From Chromatiales bacterium (GTDB lineage Bacteria > Pseudomonadota > Gammaproteobacteria > UBA6429 > Thiohalophilaceae): a stretch of DNA of 8,451 nt. The notes under the pieces were generated by a model that searched no databases, was not told the origin of the DNA, and saw only the letters and a list, made by a program, of their open reading frames with translations. Below, one piece after another: positions 1 through 5,814 of the stretch. Each line of letters starts with the position of its first letter. Position 1 is the stretch's first letter. The stretch lies in contig JAHEDB010000075.1 of the NCBI GenBank assembly GCA_024641465.1, positions 1 through 8,451 of the forward strand, read 5' to 3'. A program made the position numbers and the translations under genes.

Positions 1-165
1 AGTCTGCAAAATCACGCCCAGCACATCATTATGTGAAATGGTGCGTGTGACATACCCTGCACAAATAGTCCGGTATAGCCCGAAGCGATAGCGTAATACG
101 GGATACGTGCATCGTACTCCGGATTTAATTTTACTCCAGTCGGGTTACAAAATCGCTGTGCCTTA

Positions 166-1887
166 TTACTTATACAATAACAGAACGATGATAACCGCAA
201 GGATAAAAGAAAGGCCTTTCCAGAACGCGACGGGATTGCGTTCCATGAGTGGCGGGCGGCTACGGCTCAGGAAGGTCTTGTTGGGATGGCGCAGGTCAAA
301 TATAAATTCGGACAAGTCCTCGTAGCGTTTATGAGGGTTGGGGTGCAGTGCCTTGCGCAGGGCCTCATCGATCCAGCGCGGGATGTCCCGCCGTTCTTCA
401 TTGACGGAATCATAGACTAATTTTCGTTGCGACTCCGGGGTGGTGGATTTTGCCACCTGTGTGCCATAAGGTAGTCGGCCGGTAAGCATTTGATACATGA
501 TCACCGCCAGGGAAAACATATCCGATCGCGGCGAGCCGATCTGGCCCAGAAAATATTCCGGGGCGGTGTATGGCGCCGTGCCCTGTATAGTGTGTTGCAC
601 GATGGGGGAGTCGATTTCCCTCAACCCGGCGACACTGGTAGAACCAAAATCGATGATCTTCACTGTGCCGGTCACGTCGATCATGATATTGGCCGGTCGC
701 AGATCCTGGTGCAGCATCTCCAGCCGATGAAAGGCCCGTAGACCTTTGGTTATCTGCTCGATGATGCCGCGCACGGTTTCCAGATCCGGCCTGGGATGGT
801 CGATCATCCACTGGCTCAAGGTCTGACCCTCTATGTATTCACTGACGATATAAAGGTACTTTCGTTTACGGGTCTGCACGACGGGCTTCAGTACATAGGG
901 GCTATTGATGCGCCGGGCAACCCACTCTTCGAGCAGGAATCGTTCCAGATAGGCCGGGTCGTCACGCAGGTCGATAGAGGGCGTTTTGAGAATGACCTCT
1001 GTACCGGTTTCGATGTCTACTGCCAGATACACATGGCTACGGCTGCTGGCGTGTACCTCGCGGATGATTTTATAGCCATCGAAGACCGCTCTTGCATCCA
1101 GTGTGGGCGGGAAGGGCAGTTCGGTGAGTTGCTGCAAGAGCTCGCCGGCGGCCCGATCAGGTAAATCGTCAATCCTGACAATCTGCACAGTCAGGTTATC
1201 TGTGCTGCCCTTCTCGTAGGCCTCATCGATAATGGCCTTCGCTGCCAGATCCAGATCAGTCGCATACTCGGCGATCGCATTGATGATGTACTGGTCACTG
1301 GTAAATTCATAAACCCCATCGGTGGCAAAGATAAAAATATCGCCTTTTTCGGTCTGGAGGGTTTTGTAATCAATTTCGAGTTGTGGACTAATGCCAAGCG
1401 CCCGACTCAGGTAGCTTTTCTCGGGCGAGACCCACAACCGATGGTCATTGGTCAATTGTTCCAGGGCATTGCCTTGCAGGCGATAGATGCGCGTATCACC
1501 GATATGAAGTAGATGAGCGGTGGTTGATTTGAGCACCATGGCGCTGAAGGTGCACACATAGCCTCGATCTTTATCAAAACGATACTGGCTTTTCTGGGTC
1601 TGTGAATATAGCCAGGAATTGCCGGCCAATAGCACCCGCTGTGCCGATTTCTTTACCGACCATGTTTCCGATGTACAAAAATAGTCATCCAGAAAATTTT
1701 TCACCGCCATCTGGCTGGCAATCTGACTTACCTCGCTGCTACTGATGCCGTCGGCCAGGGCAATGGCAATGCCCTTAGAGCTTAACTGAGGTTCGTTGGG
1801 TAGATAGACGCCGTAAAAATCCTGGTTGATTTTCTTGCGACCCTTATCGGTATGTTGCCCAACGGAAATAGTTAATTGGCTTGGCAT
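166..1887 (-). CDS. Bifunctional PP2C-type protein phosphatase / Ser-Thr protein kinase, C-terminal membrane anchor
   Basis: A 573-residue fusion of two opposing activities. Residues about 5-240 form a PP2C phosphatase domain with its metal-binding acidic residues: D23 in INQDF, D46-G47 in ALADG, the HIGDTRIY strand, D190-G191 in FATDG and D230-N231 in GSTDN. Residues about 270-535 form a Hanks-type kinase: K301 (VILK), a Glu at 320/321 for helix C, catalytic loop H393-Q-D395 to N400, D413-F-G and A442-P-E444. The nucleotide loop (IIREVHASSRSHVYLA) lacks the usual GxGxxG glycines, and the loop reads HQDLRPAN rather than HRDLKPxN; all catalytic residues remain. One hydrophobic helix (about 556-572) ends in YK, so the protein is probably tail-anchored with both domains cytoplasmic. 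It follows the FNT gene by 60 nt; similar fusions occur beside nitrate/nitrite assimilation genes in other proteobacteria. The frame ends in TAATAA. The start is chosen by PP2C domain fit, since no Shine-Dalgarno is visible. Substrates are unknown. Confidence 0.93.
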   Translation of the reverse strand: MPSQLTISVGQHTDKGRKKINQDFYGVYLPNEPQLSSKGIAIALADGISSSEVSQIASQMAVKNFLDDYFCTSETWSVKKSAQRVLLAGNSWLYSQTQKSQYRFDKDRGYVCTFSAMVLKSTTAHLLHIGDTRIYRLQGNALEQLTNDHRLWVSPEKSYLSRALGISPQLEIDYKTLQTEKGDIFIFATDGVYEFTSDQYIINAIAEYATDLDLAAKAIIDEAYEKGSTDNLTVQIVRIDDLPDRAAGELLQQLTELPFPPTLDARAVFDGYKIIREVHASSRSHVYLAVDIETGTEVILKTPSIDLRDDPAYLERFLLEEWVARRINSPYVLKPVVQTRKRKYLYIVSEYIEGQTLSQWMIDHPRPDLETVRGIIEQITKGLRAFHRLEMLHQDLRPANIMIDVTGTVKIIDFGSTSVAGLREIDSPIVQHTIQGTAPYTAPEYFLGQIGSPRSDMFSLAVIMYQMLTGRLPYGTQVAKSTTPESQRKLVYDSVNEERRDIPRWIDEALRKALHPNPHKRYEDLSEFIFDLRHPNKTFLSRSRPPLMERNPVAFWKGLSFILAVIIVLLLYK

Positions 1888-1894
1888 GTTTTAA

Positions 1895-1923
1895 TAAAAA
1901 GCTCAGCCCTGAACAGGGCTGAG
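1895..1923 (-). terminator. Rho-independent terminator between the FNT and kinase/phosphatase genes
   Basis: A perfect stem of CTCAGCCCT with AGGGCTGAG around a GAAC loop (1902-1923) is followed on the minus strand by CTTTTTATT. It lies 24 nt past the FNT stop codon, and its T-tract runs almost into the kinase/phosphatase ATG at 1887. It should cut most FNT transcripts and leave the kinase to readthrough. Confidence 0.8.
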
Positions 1924-1947
1924 ACTTTATACCTTATTGTGAATTGT

Positions 1948-2757
1948 TTATAGGGCGCGGGCCGGGCTGGTTTTTACATGAGTGTAATATAGTGGAAGAC
2001 CCACTAACATGAAACCGCCCACGAGATTGCCCAGCACGGTCGGGATCTCATTCCAGATGAAGTAATCAGTGATAGTAAACCCACCGCCCATGATCATCGA
2101 GAAAGGGAATAAAAACATATTCACGATGGAGTGTTCGAAGCCCATGAAGAAGAACAGCATGACCGGCATCCACATGGCCATCATCTTGCCGCTGGCCGAG
2201 GTGGAAATCATCGCGCCGACCACACCCATCGAGACCATCCAGTTGCATAACATGCCGCGGATGAAGATCGTTATCCAGCCGTCGAAGCCGTGTGATTTAT
2301 AACCCAGGGTTCTGGATTCACCAATGCTGCCTACCTTTTTGGCAATCGCCCCGCCGTCAACGCTGTAGCCATAGGTCAGGATAAACGACATCATGAATGC
2401 GACGGTCAGTGCGCCGGCAAAGTTTCCGATAAACACGAGTCCCCAGTTGCGCAATACCTGATTGACCGTGACGCCTGCTCTTTTATCGATGAGGGCAAGC
2501 GGCACCAGGGTAAATACACCGGTGAGCAGGTCGAACTTCATCAAATACAGCATGATGAATCCGACCGGGAAAAGAATGGCGCCTGTCAGAGGGGAGCCGG
2601 TGGTGACCGCAACGGTGATGGCAAAAATGGCCGCCAGTCCCAGAATCGCGCCCGCCATAAAGGCGCGAATCAGGGTGTCCTTGGTCGACATATAAACTTT
2701 GGATTCGCCTGAATCCACCATTTTCGTAACGAACTCGGTCGGTTCTAAATAAGACAT
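1948..2757 (-). CDS. Formate/nitrite transporter (FNT) family channel, candidate nitrite or cyanate uptake protein
   Basis: A 269-residue inner-membrane protein of the FNT (FocA/NirC) family, pentameric channels for small monovalent anions and their acids. Hydrophobic segments lie near residues 30-52, 57-75, 105-128, 165-185, 195-222 and 240-258, giving the family's six helices. The helix-5 signature FEHSIVNMF carries the central-pore histidine H209, and RGMLCNWMV (167-175) matches the FNT helix-4 motif. The pore-loop motif is divergent: FDLLTGVFTL at 75-84 instead of the usual ELFTG. The start is placed at the ATG at 2757 because GAGGAAA sits 6-7 nt before it; an in-frame TTG at 2775 adds six residues and lacks support. 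The gene has its own sigma-54-like promoter and sits between cynS and the kinase/phosphatase. The family is clear. The substrate is not: nitrite and formate are the family norm, and cyanate is suggested only by the neighbour. Confidence 0.92.
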   Translation of the reverse strand: MSYLEPTEFVTKMVDSGESKVYMSTKDTLIRAFMAGAILGLAAIFAITVAVTTGSPLTGAILFPVGFIMLYLMKFDLLTGVFTLVPLALIDKRAGVTVNQVLRNWGLVFIGNFAGALTVAFMMSFILTYGYSVDGGAIAKKVGSIGESRTLGYKSHGFDGWITIFIRGMLCNWMVSMGVVGAMISTSASGKMMAMWMPVMLFFFMGFEHSIVNMFLFPFSMIMGGGFTITDYFIWNEIPTVLGNLVGGFMLVGLPLYYTHVKTSPARAL

Positions 2758-2763
2758 AATACT

Positions 2764-2770
2764 TTCCTCT
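2764..2770 (-). promoter_or_regulatory. Ribosome binding site that fixes the FNT start
   Basis: AGAGGAAA on the minus strand lies 6-7 nt upstream of the ATG at 2757 and downstream of the alternative TTG at 2775. It therefore excludes the longer form. Confidence 0.75.
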
Positions 2771-2811
2771 GTCAATCTGGATTAATGTATGTGTTGCTTA
2801 ACTTGCTGTAG

Positions 2812-2827
2812 TGCAACTACCATGCCC
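2812..2827 (-). promoter_or_regulatory. Sigma-54 (RpoN) -24/-12 promoter for the FNT gene
   Basis: The minus strand reads GGGCATGGTAGTTGCA against the RpoN consensus TGGCACGNNNNTTGCW. It has the invariant GG-N10-GC spacing, a perfect TTGC -12 box and 10 of 12 fixed positions. The predicted transcription start is near 2801, giving a leader of about 44 nt that contains the ribosome binding site. No convincing sigma-70 -35/-10 pair is seen between it and the gene. Confidence 0.6.
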
Positions 2828-2836
2828 GAACTGTTA

Positions 2837-2852
2837 AGAGTTATTTAACTCT
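2837..2852. promoter_or_regulatory. Short palindrome just upstream of the FNT sigma-54 promoter
   Basis: A perfect inverted repeat, AGAGTTA-TT-TAACTCT, ends about 10 bp upstream of the -24 element. It could be an operator for a dimeric regulator. Its small size and AT content mean chance cannot be excluded. Confidence 0.25.
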
Positions 2853-2914
2853 CTGTTATCGCAACCGTTTTGATTCCTTTTGGCAATTTTTCCAAGCAGC
2901 TATTCGTATGCCTC

Positions 2915-2950
2915 GCATCTTGTTGGTGCAGAGGTTTATCAATTTGGTGC
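2915..2950. promoter_or_regulatory. NtrC-like enhancer elements upstream of the FNT promoter
   Basis: The 15-bp element GCAT-N7-GTGC at 2915-2929 matches the NtrC dyad GCAC-N7-GTGC except for one base. A second half site, TTGGTGC (2944-2950), repeats TTGGTGC at 2923-2929 exactly 21 bp away, about two helical turns. The dyad is centred about 120 bp upstream of the predicted start near 2801, in the range of the glnA enhancers. The second copy has no recognisable left half. Confidence 0.4.
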
Positions 2951-3027
2951 GAAACTTTTGTAATCCACTTTCCTGCTGCTTGAAACGAGCGCAGATAAGA
3001 TTGATTGGTCATGACGCAGAGCTAACC

Positions 3028-3471
3028 TTAGTAACTCTTGTAGGGAAGAAACTTCCCACTCATAACAATCTTTACCCGGTCGCCCTTCGGGTCCGCCTGG
3101 CGTTGCAGGTCCATACTGAAGTCAATGGCGCTCATAATGCCATCACCGAATTCTTCGTGGATCAGCGCCTTGAAGGTCGTGCCATAGACATTGACCAACT
3201 CATAAAAACGGTAAATCAGTGGGTCGGTTGGTATCGCGGTCGGCAGAGAGCCCTTGTAGGGGACGACCTGTAGCTGGGCAATCGCGTCGGCGGGCAACTC
3301 CAGCTTTGCGCCTACCTTGGTGGCCTGTTCGGCAGTGAGCGTCATCTGCCCGAGCAGAGCGGCGGTCGTCCACTCCTTGCTCATGCCGACAGTTTCCGCC
3401 AGTTGTTGCCAGGTCAATTGTTTGCGTTGTTTGTTTAAGATGATGAGTTCAGTGGTTTCATTACGTGTCAT
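3028..3471 (-). CDS. cynS: Cyanate hydratase (cyanase)
   Basis: Cyanase converts cyanate and bicarbonate to carbamate and CO2; the carbamate decays to ammonia and CO2. It detoxifies cyanate and releases assimilable nitrogen. The 147-residue protein is close to the family's usual length (156 in E. coli). The N-terminal helical domain (about 1-70) includes WQQLAETVGMSKEWTTAALLGQ in two parts, and the C-terminal catalytic domain has PLIYRFYELV and FGDGIMSAIDF. The active-site triad of E. coli Arg96-Glu99-Ser122 appears as R88, E91 and S114 with identical spacing (3 and 23). The ATG at 3471 is chosen because AGGAAA lies 5 nt upstream and the family start fits. An in-frame TTG at 3555 would add 28 low-complexity residues and coincides with the predicted transcription start, so it is unlikely. 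No cynR or dedicated ABC/CynX transporter is visible; the next gene is an FNT channel. Confidence 0.97.
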   Translation of the reverse strand: MTRNETTELIILNKQRKQLTWQQLAETVGMSKEWTTAALLGQMTLTAEQATKVGAKLELPADAIAQLQVVPYKGSLPTAIPTDPLIYRFYELVNVYGTTFKALIHEEFGDGIMSAIDFSMDLQRQADPKGDRVKIVMSGKFLPYKSY

Positions 3472-3476
3472 GATGG

Positions 3477-3482
3477 TTTCCT
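3477..3482 (-). promoter_or_regulatory. Ribosome binding site that fixes the cynS start
   Basis: AGGAAA on the minus strand lies 5 nt before the ATG at 3471. This supports the 147-residue cyanase over the 175-residue extension. Confidence 0.75.
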
Positions 3483-3563
3483 TTTGCTGGCTATGTTGCT
3501 GGACTGTGAAATAAAATTGATGAGTGGTTTCAATGTCCGTTGTTTGCTTTTGCAATATGGTTC

Positions 3564-3579
3564 AGCAAATTGCATGCCA
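3564..3579 (-). promoter_or_regulatory. Sigma-54 (RpoN) -24/-12 promoter for cynS
   Basis: The minus strand reads TGGCATGCAATTTGCT against TGGCACGNNNNTTGCW: 11 of 12 fixed positions, exact GG-N10-GC spacing and a perfect TTGC -12 box. The predicted start is near 3553, leaving a leader of about 82 nt before the cynS ATG. RpoN control fits a gene that releases ammonia from cyanate under nitrogen limitation. Confidence 0.7.
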
Positions 3580-3642
3580 GGCAATTTTGTTAACAATGGC
3601 AAGCGATTATGGCTTGGGAATGAGTCTGGAGGCTGAGCGTGC

Positions 3643-3657
3643 GCACAGTTATGGTGC
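3643..3657. promoter_or_regulatory. NtrC-like binding site upstream of cynS
   Basis: GCAC-AGTTATG-GTGC matches the NtrC half-site spacing GCAC-N7-GTGC exactly. Its centre is about 97 bp upstream of the predicted sigma-54 start near 3553, as expected for an enhancer. The minus-strand left half reads GCACCA, like the glnA sites. Confidence 0.55.
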
Positions 3658-3661
3658 GGAT

Positions 3662-3680
3662 GCACGTTATTGTAACGTGC
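3662..3680. promoter_or_regulatory. Perfect 8-bp inverted repeat in the cynS upstream region
   Basis: GCACGTTA and TAACGTGC flank a TTG spacer without mismatch. The centre is 21 bp (two helical turns) from the NtrC-like site and about 118 bp upstream of the predicted cynS start. Its ends are also GCAC/GTGC, but the spacing is N11, not the NtrC N7. It may be a second, variant enhancer site or the operator of another regulator. No T-tract follows, so it is not a terminator. Confidence 0.45.
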
Positions 3681-3714
3681 TGGAATATTGGGGCAGGAGA
3701 GGAATGAGTTTACC

Positions 3715-3763
3715 GATAATTAAAATACAAATGCACATGCCGTTTATCGCAAACGGCACGTGC
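3715..3763 (-). terminator. Rho-independent terminator of the SnoaL-like gene
   Basis: On the minus strand a long stem (arms 3751-3763 and 3733-3745, twelve of thirteen pairs, one mismatch, five-base loop) begins 18 nt past the stop codon. It is followed by the T-rich stretch ATTTGTATTTTAATTAT. It insulates the cynS regulatory region from upstream transcription. Confidence 0.8.
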
Positions 3764-3781
3764 CAGTCTACCTGTCCTGGT

Positions 3782-4207
3782 TTAGTATTTCGAACCCAAG
3801 TTAGGATCGATCTGCCAGATCTCATTCACCAACTTGTCTGCGCGGTACACCATGACATAGCGTACCTTGATAGTCTTTTTACCGCTGAAAACCACATTGG
3901 CCGTGACGGTCGAGCCATTAGGGTTGGCGCTTACGGAAAGACCTTCGATACTGGCGTTTAACGGCGCATTGCCCTTGGCAAATTTGCTCCACACACCACG
4001 AATTGCATCACTACCGGTATAGACACCATCCAGTGGCCCACCGACCCATTGAAATACGGCGGTGTCGCTGTAGCCTGCCATGATTTTATCAACATCACCC
4101 GCGGCGACTGCCTTTACATGTGCTGTGCCGTCATCACTCGGTCCGGCCGAGACCACGGCGCAAGCCGTAACGAACATTGTTGCCGCTAATATCATCGTAC
4201 GAAACAT
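3782..4207 (-). CDS. Exported SnoaL / NTF2-like (DUF4440-type) small protein
   Basis: A 141-residue protein with an N-terminal hydrophobic export signal (about 1-21), then a cone-shaped NTF2-like fold. The pattern is an N-terminal helix (AHVKAVAAGDVDKIMAGY), the strand DTAVFQWVGGPLDG, a helix GSDAIRGVWSKFAKG, then long beta strands ending in VNEIWQIDP. This matches SnoaL-like or ketosteroid-isomerase-like proteins of unknown substrate. Export could be by signal peptidase I after VSA (residue 21), or as a lipoprotein at C16, since V13-T-A-C16 resembles a lipobox. The ATG at 4207 has GGGAGAAG 6 nt upstream. It is a single-gene unit between a REP pair and its own terminator. No catalytic function can be assigned. 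Confidence 0.85.
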   Translation of the reverse strand: MFRTMILAATMFVTACAVVSAGPSDDGTAHVKAVAAGDVDKIMAGYSDTAVFQWVGGPLDGVYTGSDAIRGVWSKFAKGNAPLNASIEGLSVSANPNGSTVTANVVFSGKKTIKVRYVMVYRADKLVNEIWQIDPNLGSKY

Positions 4208-4213
4208 GATTGT

Positions 4214-4221
4214 CTTCTCCC
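4214..4221 (-). promoter_or_regulatory. Ribosome binding site of the SnoaL-like gene
   Basis: GGGAGAAG on the minus strand lies 6 nt before the ATG at 4207 and supports that start. Confidence 0.7.
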
Positions 4222-4254
4222 GTTAAAATGACATCCCCTATAGGATGCTTATGG

Positions 4255-4283
4255 GACGAACAACGCTGCGGGGAGTTTATTCC
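4255..4283 (-). promoter_or_regulatory. Possible ECF-sigma-type promoter of the SnoaL-like gene
   Basis: The minus strand shows GGAATAAA, then 17 nt, then CGTCC. This resembles ECF promoters, which often have an A-rich GGAA/AAC -35 and a CGTC -10. The leader would be about 40 nt and would begin with the near-palindrome CATCC/GGATG (4232-4247). No good sigma-70 pair competes. The exact sigma group cannot be named. Confidence 0.35.
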
Positions 4284-4329
4284 ATGCGGGAAATAAATAT
4301 TTTTATCAAAAAAGGGCCGTGTTGTTGCT

Positions 4330-4398
4330 GTAGGGTGCGTCTCACGCACCGTGCATTTACTTGTTGTTCTGTGCAGCGGTGCGCAGGGCGCACCCTAC
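4330..4398. repeat. Inverted REP pair (RAYT/BIME-type palindromic element)
   Basis: There are two 21-nt units, each GTAG followed by a 7-bp hairpin with a 3-nt loop. The plus-strand unit (4330-4350) has arms GGTGCGT/ACGCACC; the minus-strand unit (4378-4398) has arms GGTGCGC/GCGCACC. They are inverted relative to each other with 27 nt between, and both GTAG tetranucleotides are at the outer ends. This is the layout of REP pairs mobilised by RAYT (TnpA-REP) transposases. No transposase is in the window. The minus-strand unit overlaps the stop codon of the outer-membrane channel gene. The hairpins may stabilise or help end its mRNA, but no T-tract follows directly. Confidence 0.75.
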
Positions 4399-5810
4399 GG
4401 CGCGGTGAGGTCCTTGTCCAGCACCTCTTCCCCCACCAGCTGATCGGTGAGCCGCAGCCATTCCACCAGCAGCTTGTTGCGTTGCACGGTGTGTTCGGTA
4501 TAACGGAAGCGGTTTTCGTCGACCTGATTGACGGCACTCAGGTAGTCGTTGAGGGTGACCTTGCCGAAGGAGTAGTTTTCCGCCTCGTCCCTGAGGATGT
4601 CGGTGGCGAGTTTGATCTTTTTCTCTGAGATGGAGATCAATTCCTGCTCGCGGCGGATTTGCTGGAAGAGGTTCTTCAGATTGGTGTGCAGCTCTTCGTA
4701 TTTATTCTGATTGGAGAGCACGGTCTTCTTGTATTCGATCTGGGCGATCTTGTGTTTGGCGGTATCGACGCTGCGGCCGATGGGCCAGCGCAGGGTGATG
4801 CCGGCGAAGTAGGTGCGTTGCTGATCGCGGATGCCCCAGTCCTGGCCGTCGAGTTGATAACCGAGTAGCAGGTTGGTGGAGGGCAGCAGGTCATCGGCGG
4901 CCTTTTTCACCTCCAGGGTGCCCTGTTGTTCCAGCAGGCGCAGCATTTTATAGGTGCGGCTGGTCTGGGTGAATTTTGCATAGTCGGGTTCGAACCGGAC
5001 ATCGCGGGTCGGACTGGCTGGTTTGACGGGGATGAAGGGTATCGCGCCGGTGTGACGAATGGCCTTGAAGATCAGGTTGCTGATGCTGTCGTAGGTCTCC
5101 TGCAACACAATGACGTTTTCCCGTTTGCCGATCAGCAGCAGTTCCATCTTGTTGACGTCGATGGGCAGGGCGATCTTCTGTCGTTGCCGTTCGAGGATGT
5201 TGTCGAGCAGTTTGCGGCTCGACGCCAGCGAGGCCTGGCCGACCTTGAGATTTTCGTGGGCCGAGTACCAGTTGTAATAGGCGGCGGTGAGGCTGGCGAG
5301 ATAATCCTCGTAGGCCTCGACGATCTGATAGCGACTGACATCGTTCTGGATACCGATGATCTGGTCGTACAGACGGGTGCCCTTGCCGAAGGCATTTTTG
5401 GCGATGGGCTGCGAGATCAGGAATTGCAGGCTGGAGTCATCGGTCTCGGTCAGCGGCGAGGCGGACTTGCTGTAGGTCAGCGATAGATCGGTGCCGCTAT
5501 AGGGAAACAGTTTGCTGAGCGATACGCTGGACTCCGGTTTGCGGCGGTCCTGGTCCGGGTAAAAGTTATACTGGTGTTTGACCGATGCGATCACATCGCT
5601 GTCGGGTAACAGGGTATCGCGCCGGTATTGCAGTGGCAACTGATCGAGGAGGATCGCCTCGAAGGTGGTGTCGTTTTGGGTGGCGCGCTGGATGAAGTCC
5701 TTGAGCGACAGGCCGGGCGCATCGGCCGAGGCCATCGCGAGTGGCGCGCTCAGGCAGGCCGTGATGAACAGCAGTCGATAACTCAGTTTGGGCGCGGCGA
5801 TCCATGACAT
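4395..5810 (-). CDS. TolC-family outer-membrane efflux channel
   Basis: A 471-residue outer-membrane factor that would form the exit duct of the RND pump encoded just upstream. An export signal occupies residues 1-29 (hydrophobic LLFITACLSAPLAMASA); cleavage after AMA or ASA is likely, and I16-T-A-C19 could alternatively be a lipobox. Two tandem OEP-type helical repeats follow, roughly 35-245 and 265-460, with long amphipathic coils such as LKVGQASLASSRKLLDNILE and the late segment YSFGKVTLNDYLSAVNQV. Length is typical of the family. The ATG at 5810 lies 4 nt after the pump's TAA, with GGAG inside the end of that gene, so translation is probably coupled. The TAG stop belongs to a REP element, so the extreme C-terminus (DKDLTAP) may have been set by that insertion. 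Confidence 0.9.
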   Translation of the reverse strand: MSWIAAPKLSYRLLFITACLSAPLAMASADAPGLSLKDFIQRATQNDTTFEAILLDQLPLQYRRDTLLPDSDVIASVKHQYNFYPDQDRRKPESSVSLSKLFPYSGTDLSLTYSKSASPLTETDDSSLQFLISQPIAKNAFGKGTRLYDQIIGIQNDVSRYQIVEAYEDYLASLTAAYYNWYSAHENLKVGQASLASSRKLLDNILERQRQKIALPIDVNKMELLLIGKRENVIVLQETYDSISNLIFKAIRHTGAIPFIPVKPASPTRDVRFEPDYAKFTQTSRTYKMLRLLEQQGTLEVKKAADDLLPSTNLLLGYQLDGQDWGIRDQQRTYFAGITLRWPIGRSVDTAKHKIAQIEYKKTVLSNQNKYEELHTNLKNLFQQIRREQELISISEKKIKLATDILRDEAENYSFGKVTLNDYLSAVNQVDENRFRYTEHTVQRNKLLVEWLRLTDQLVGEEVLDKDLTAP

Positions 5811-5814
5811 GGTG

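Noticed and set aside
12..200. 62-residue minus-strand open frame at the window start
   Set aside because: It overlaps the kinase/phosphatase end in another frame, has no ribosome binding site and shows no recognisable protein pattern. The 1-165 stretch shows no clear feature.
2758..2775. TTG start adding six residues to the FNT protein
   Set aside because: The strong GAGGAAA lies after it and is correctly spaced for the ATG at 2757.
2861..2875. IHF-like sequence AATCAA...TTG between the FNT enhancer and promoter
   Set aside because: The spacing is one base too long for WATCAA-N4-TTR. An IHF site would be expected here but this match is not good enough to annotate.
2898..2913. Another GG-N10-GC match, AGGCATACGAATAGCT, on the minus strand upstream of the FNT gene
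   Set aside because: Its -12 box is TAGC rather than TTGC, it matches fewer fixed positions and it would give a 130-nt leader. The element at 2812-2827 is better in every respect.
3472..3555. 28-residue N-terminal extension of cyanase from a TTG codon
   Set aside because: It lacks a ribosome binding site, exceeds the family length and begins at the predicted transcription start. The ATG at 3471 has a good AGGAAA.
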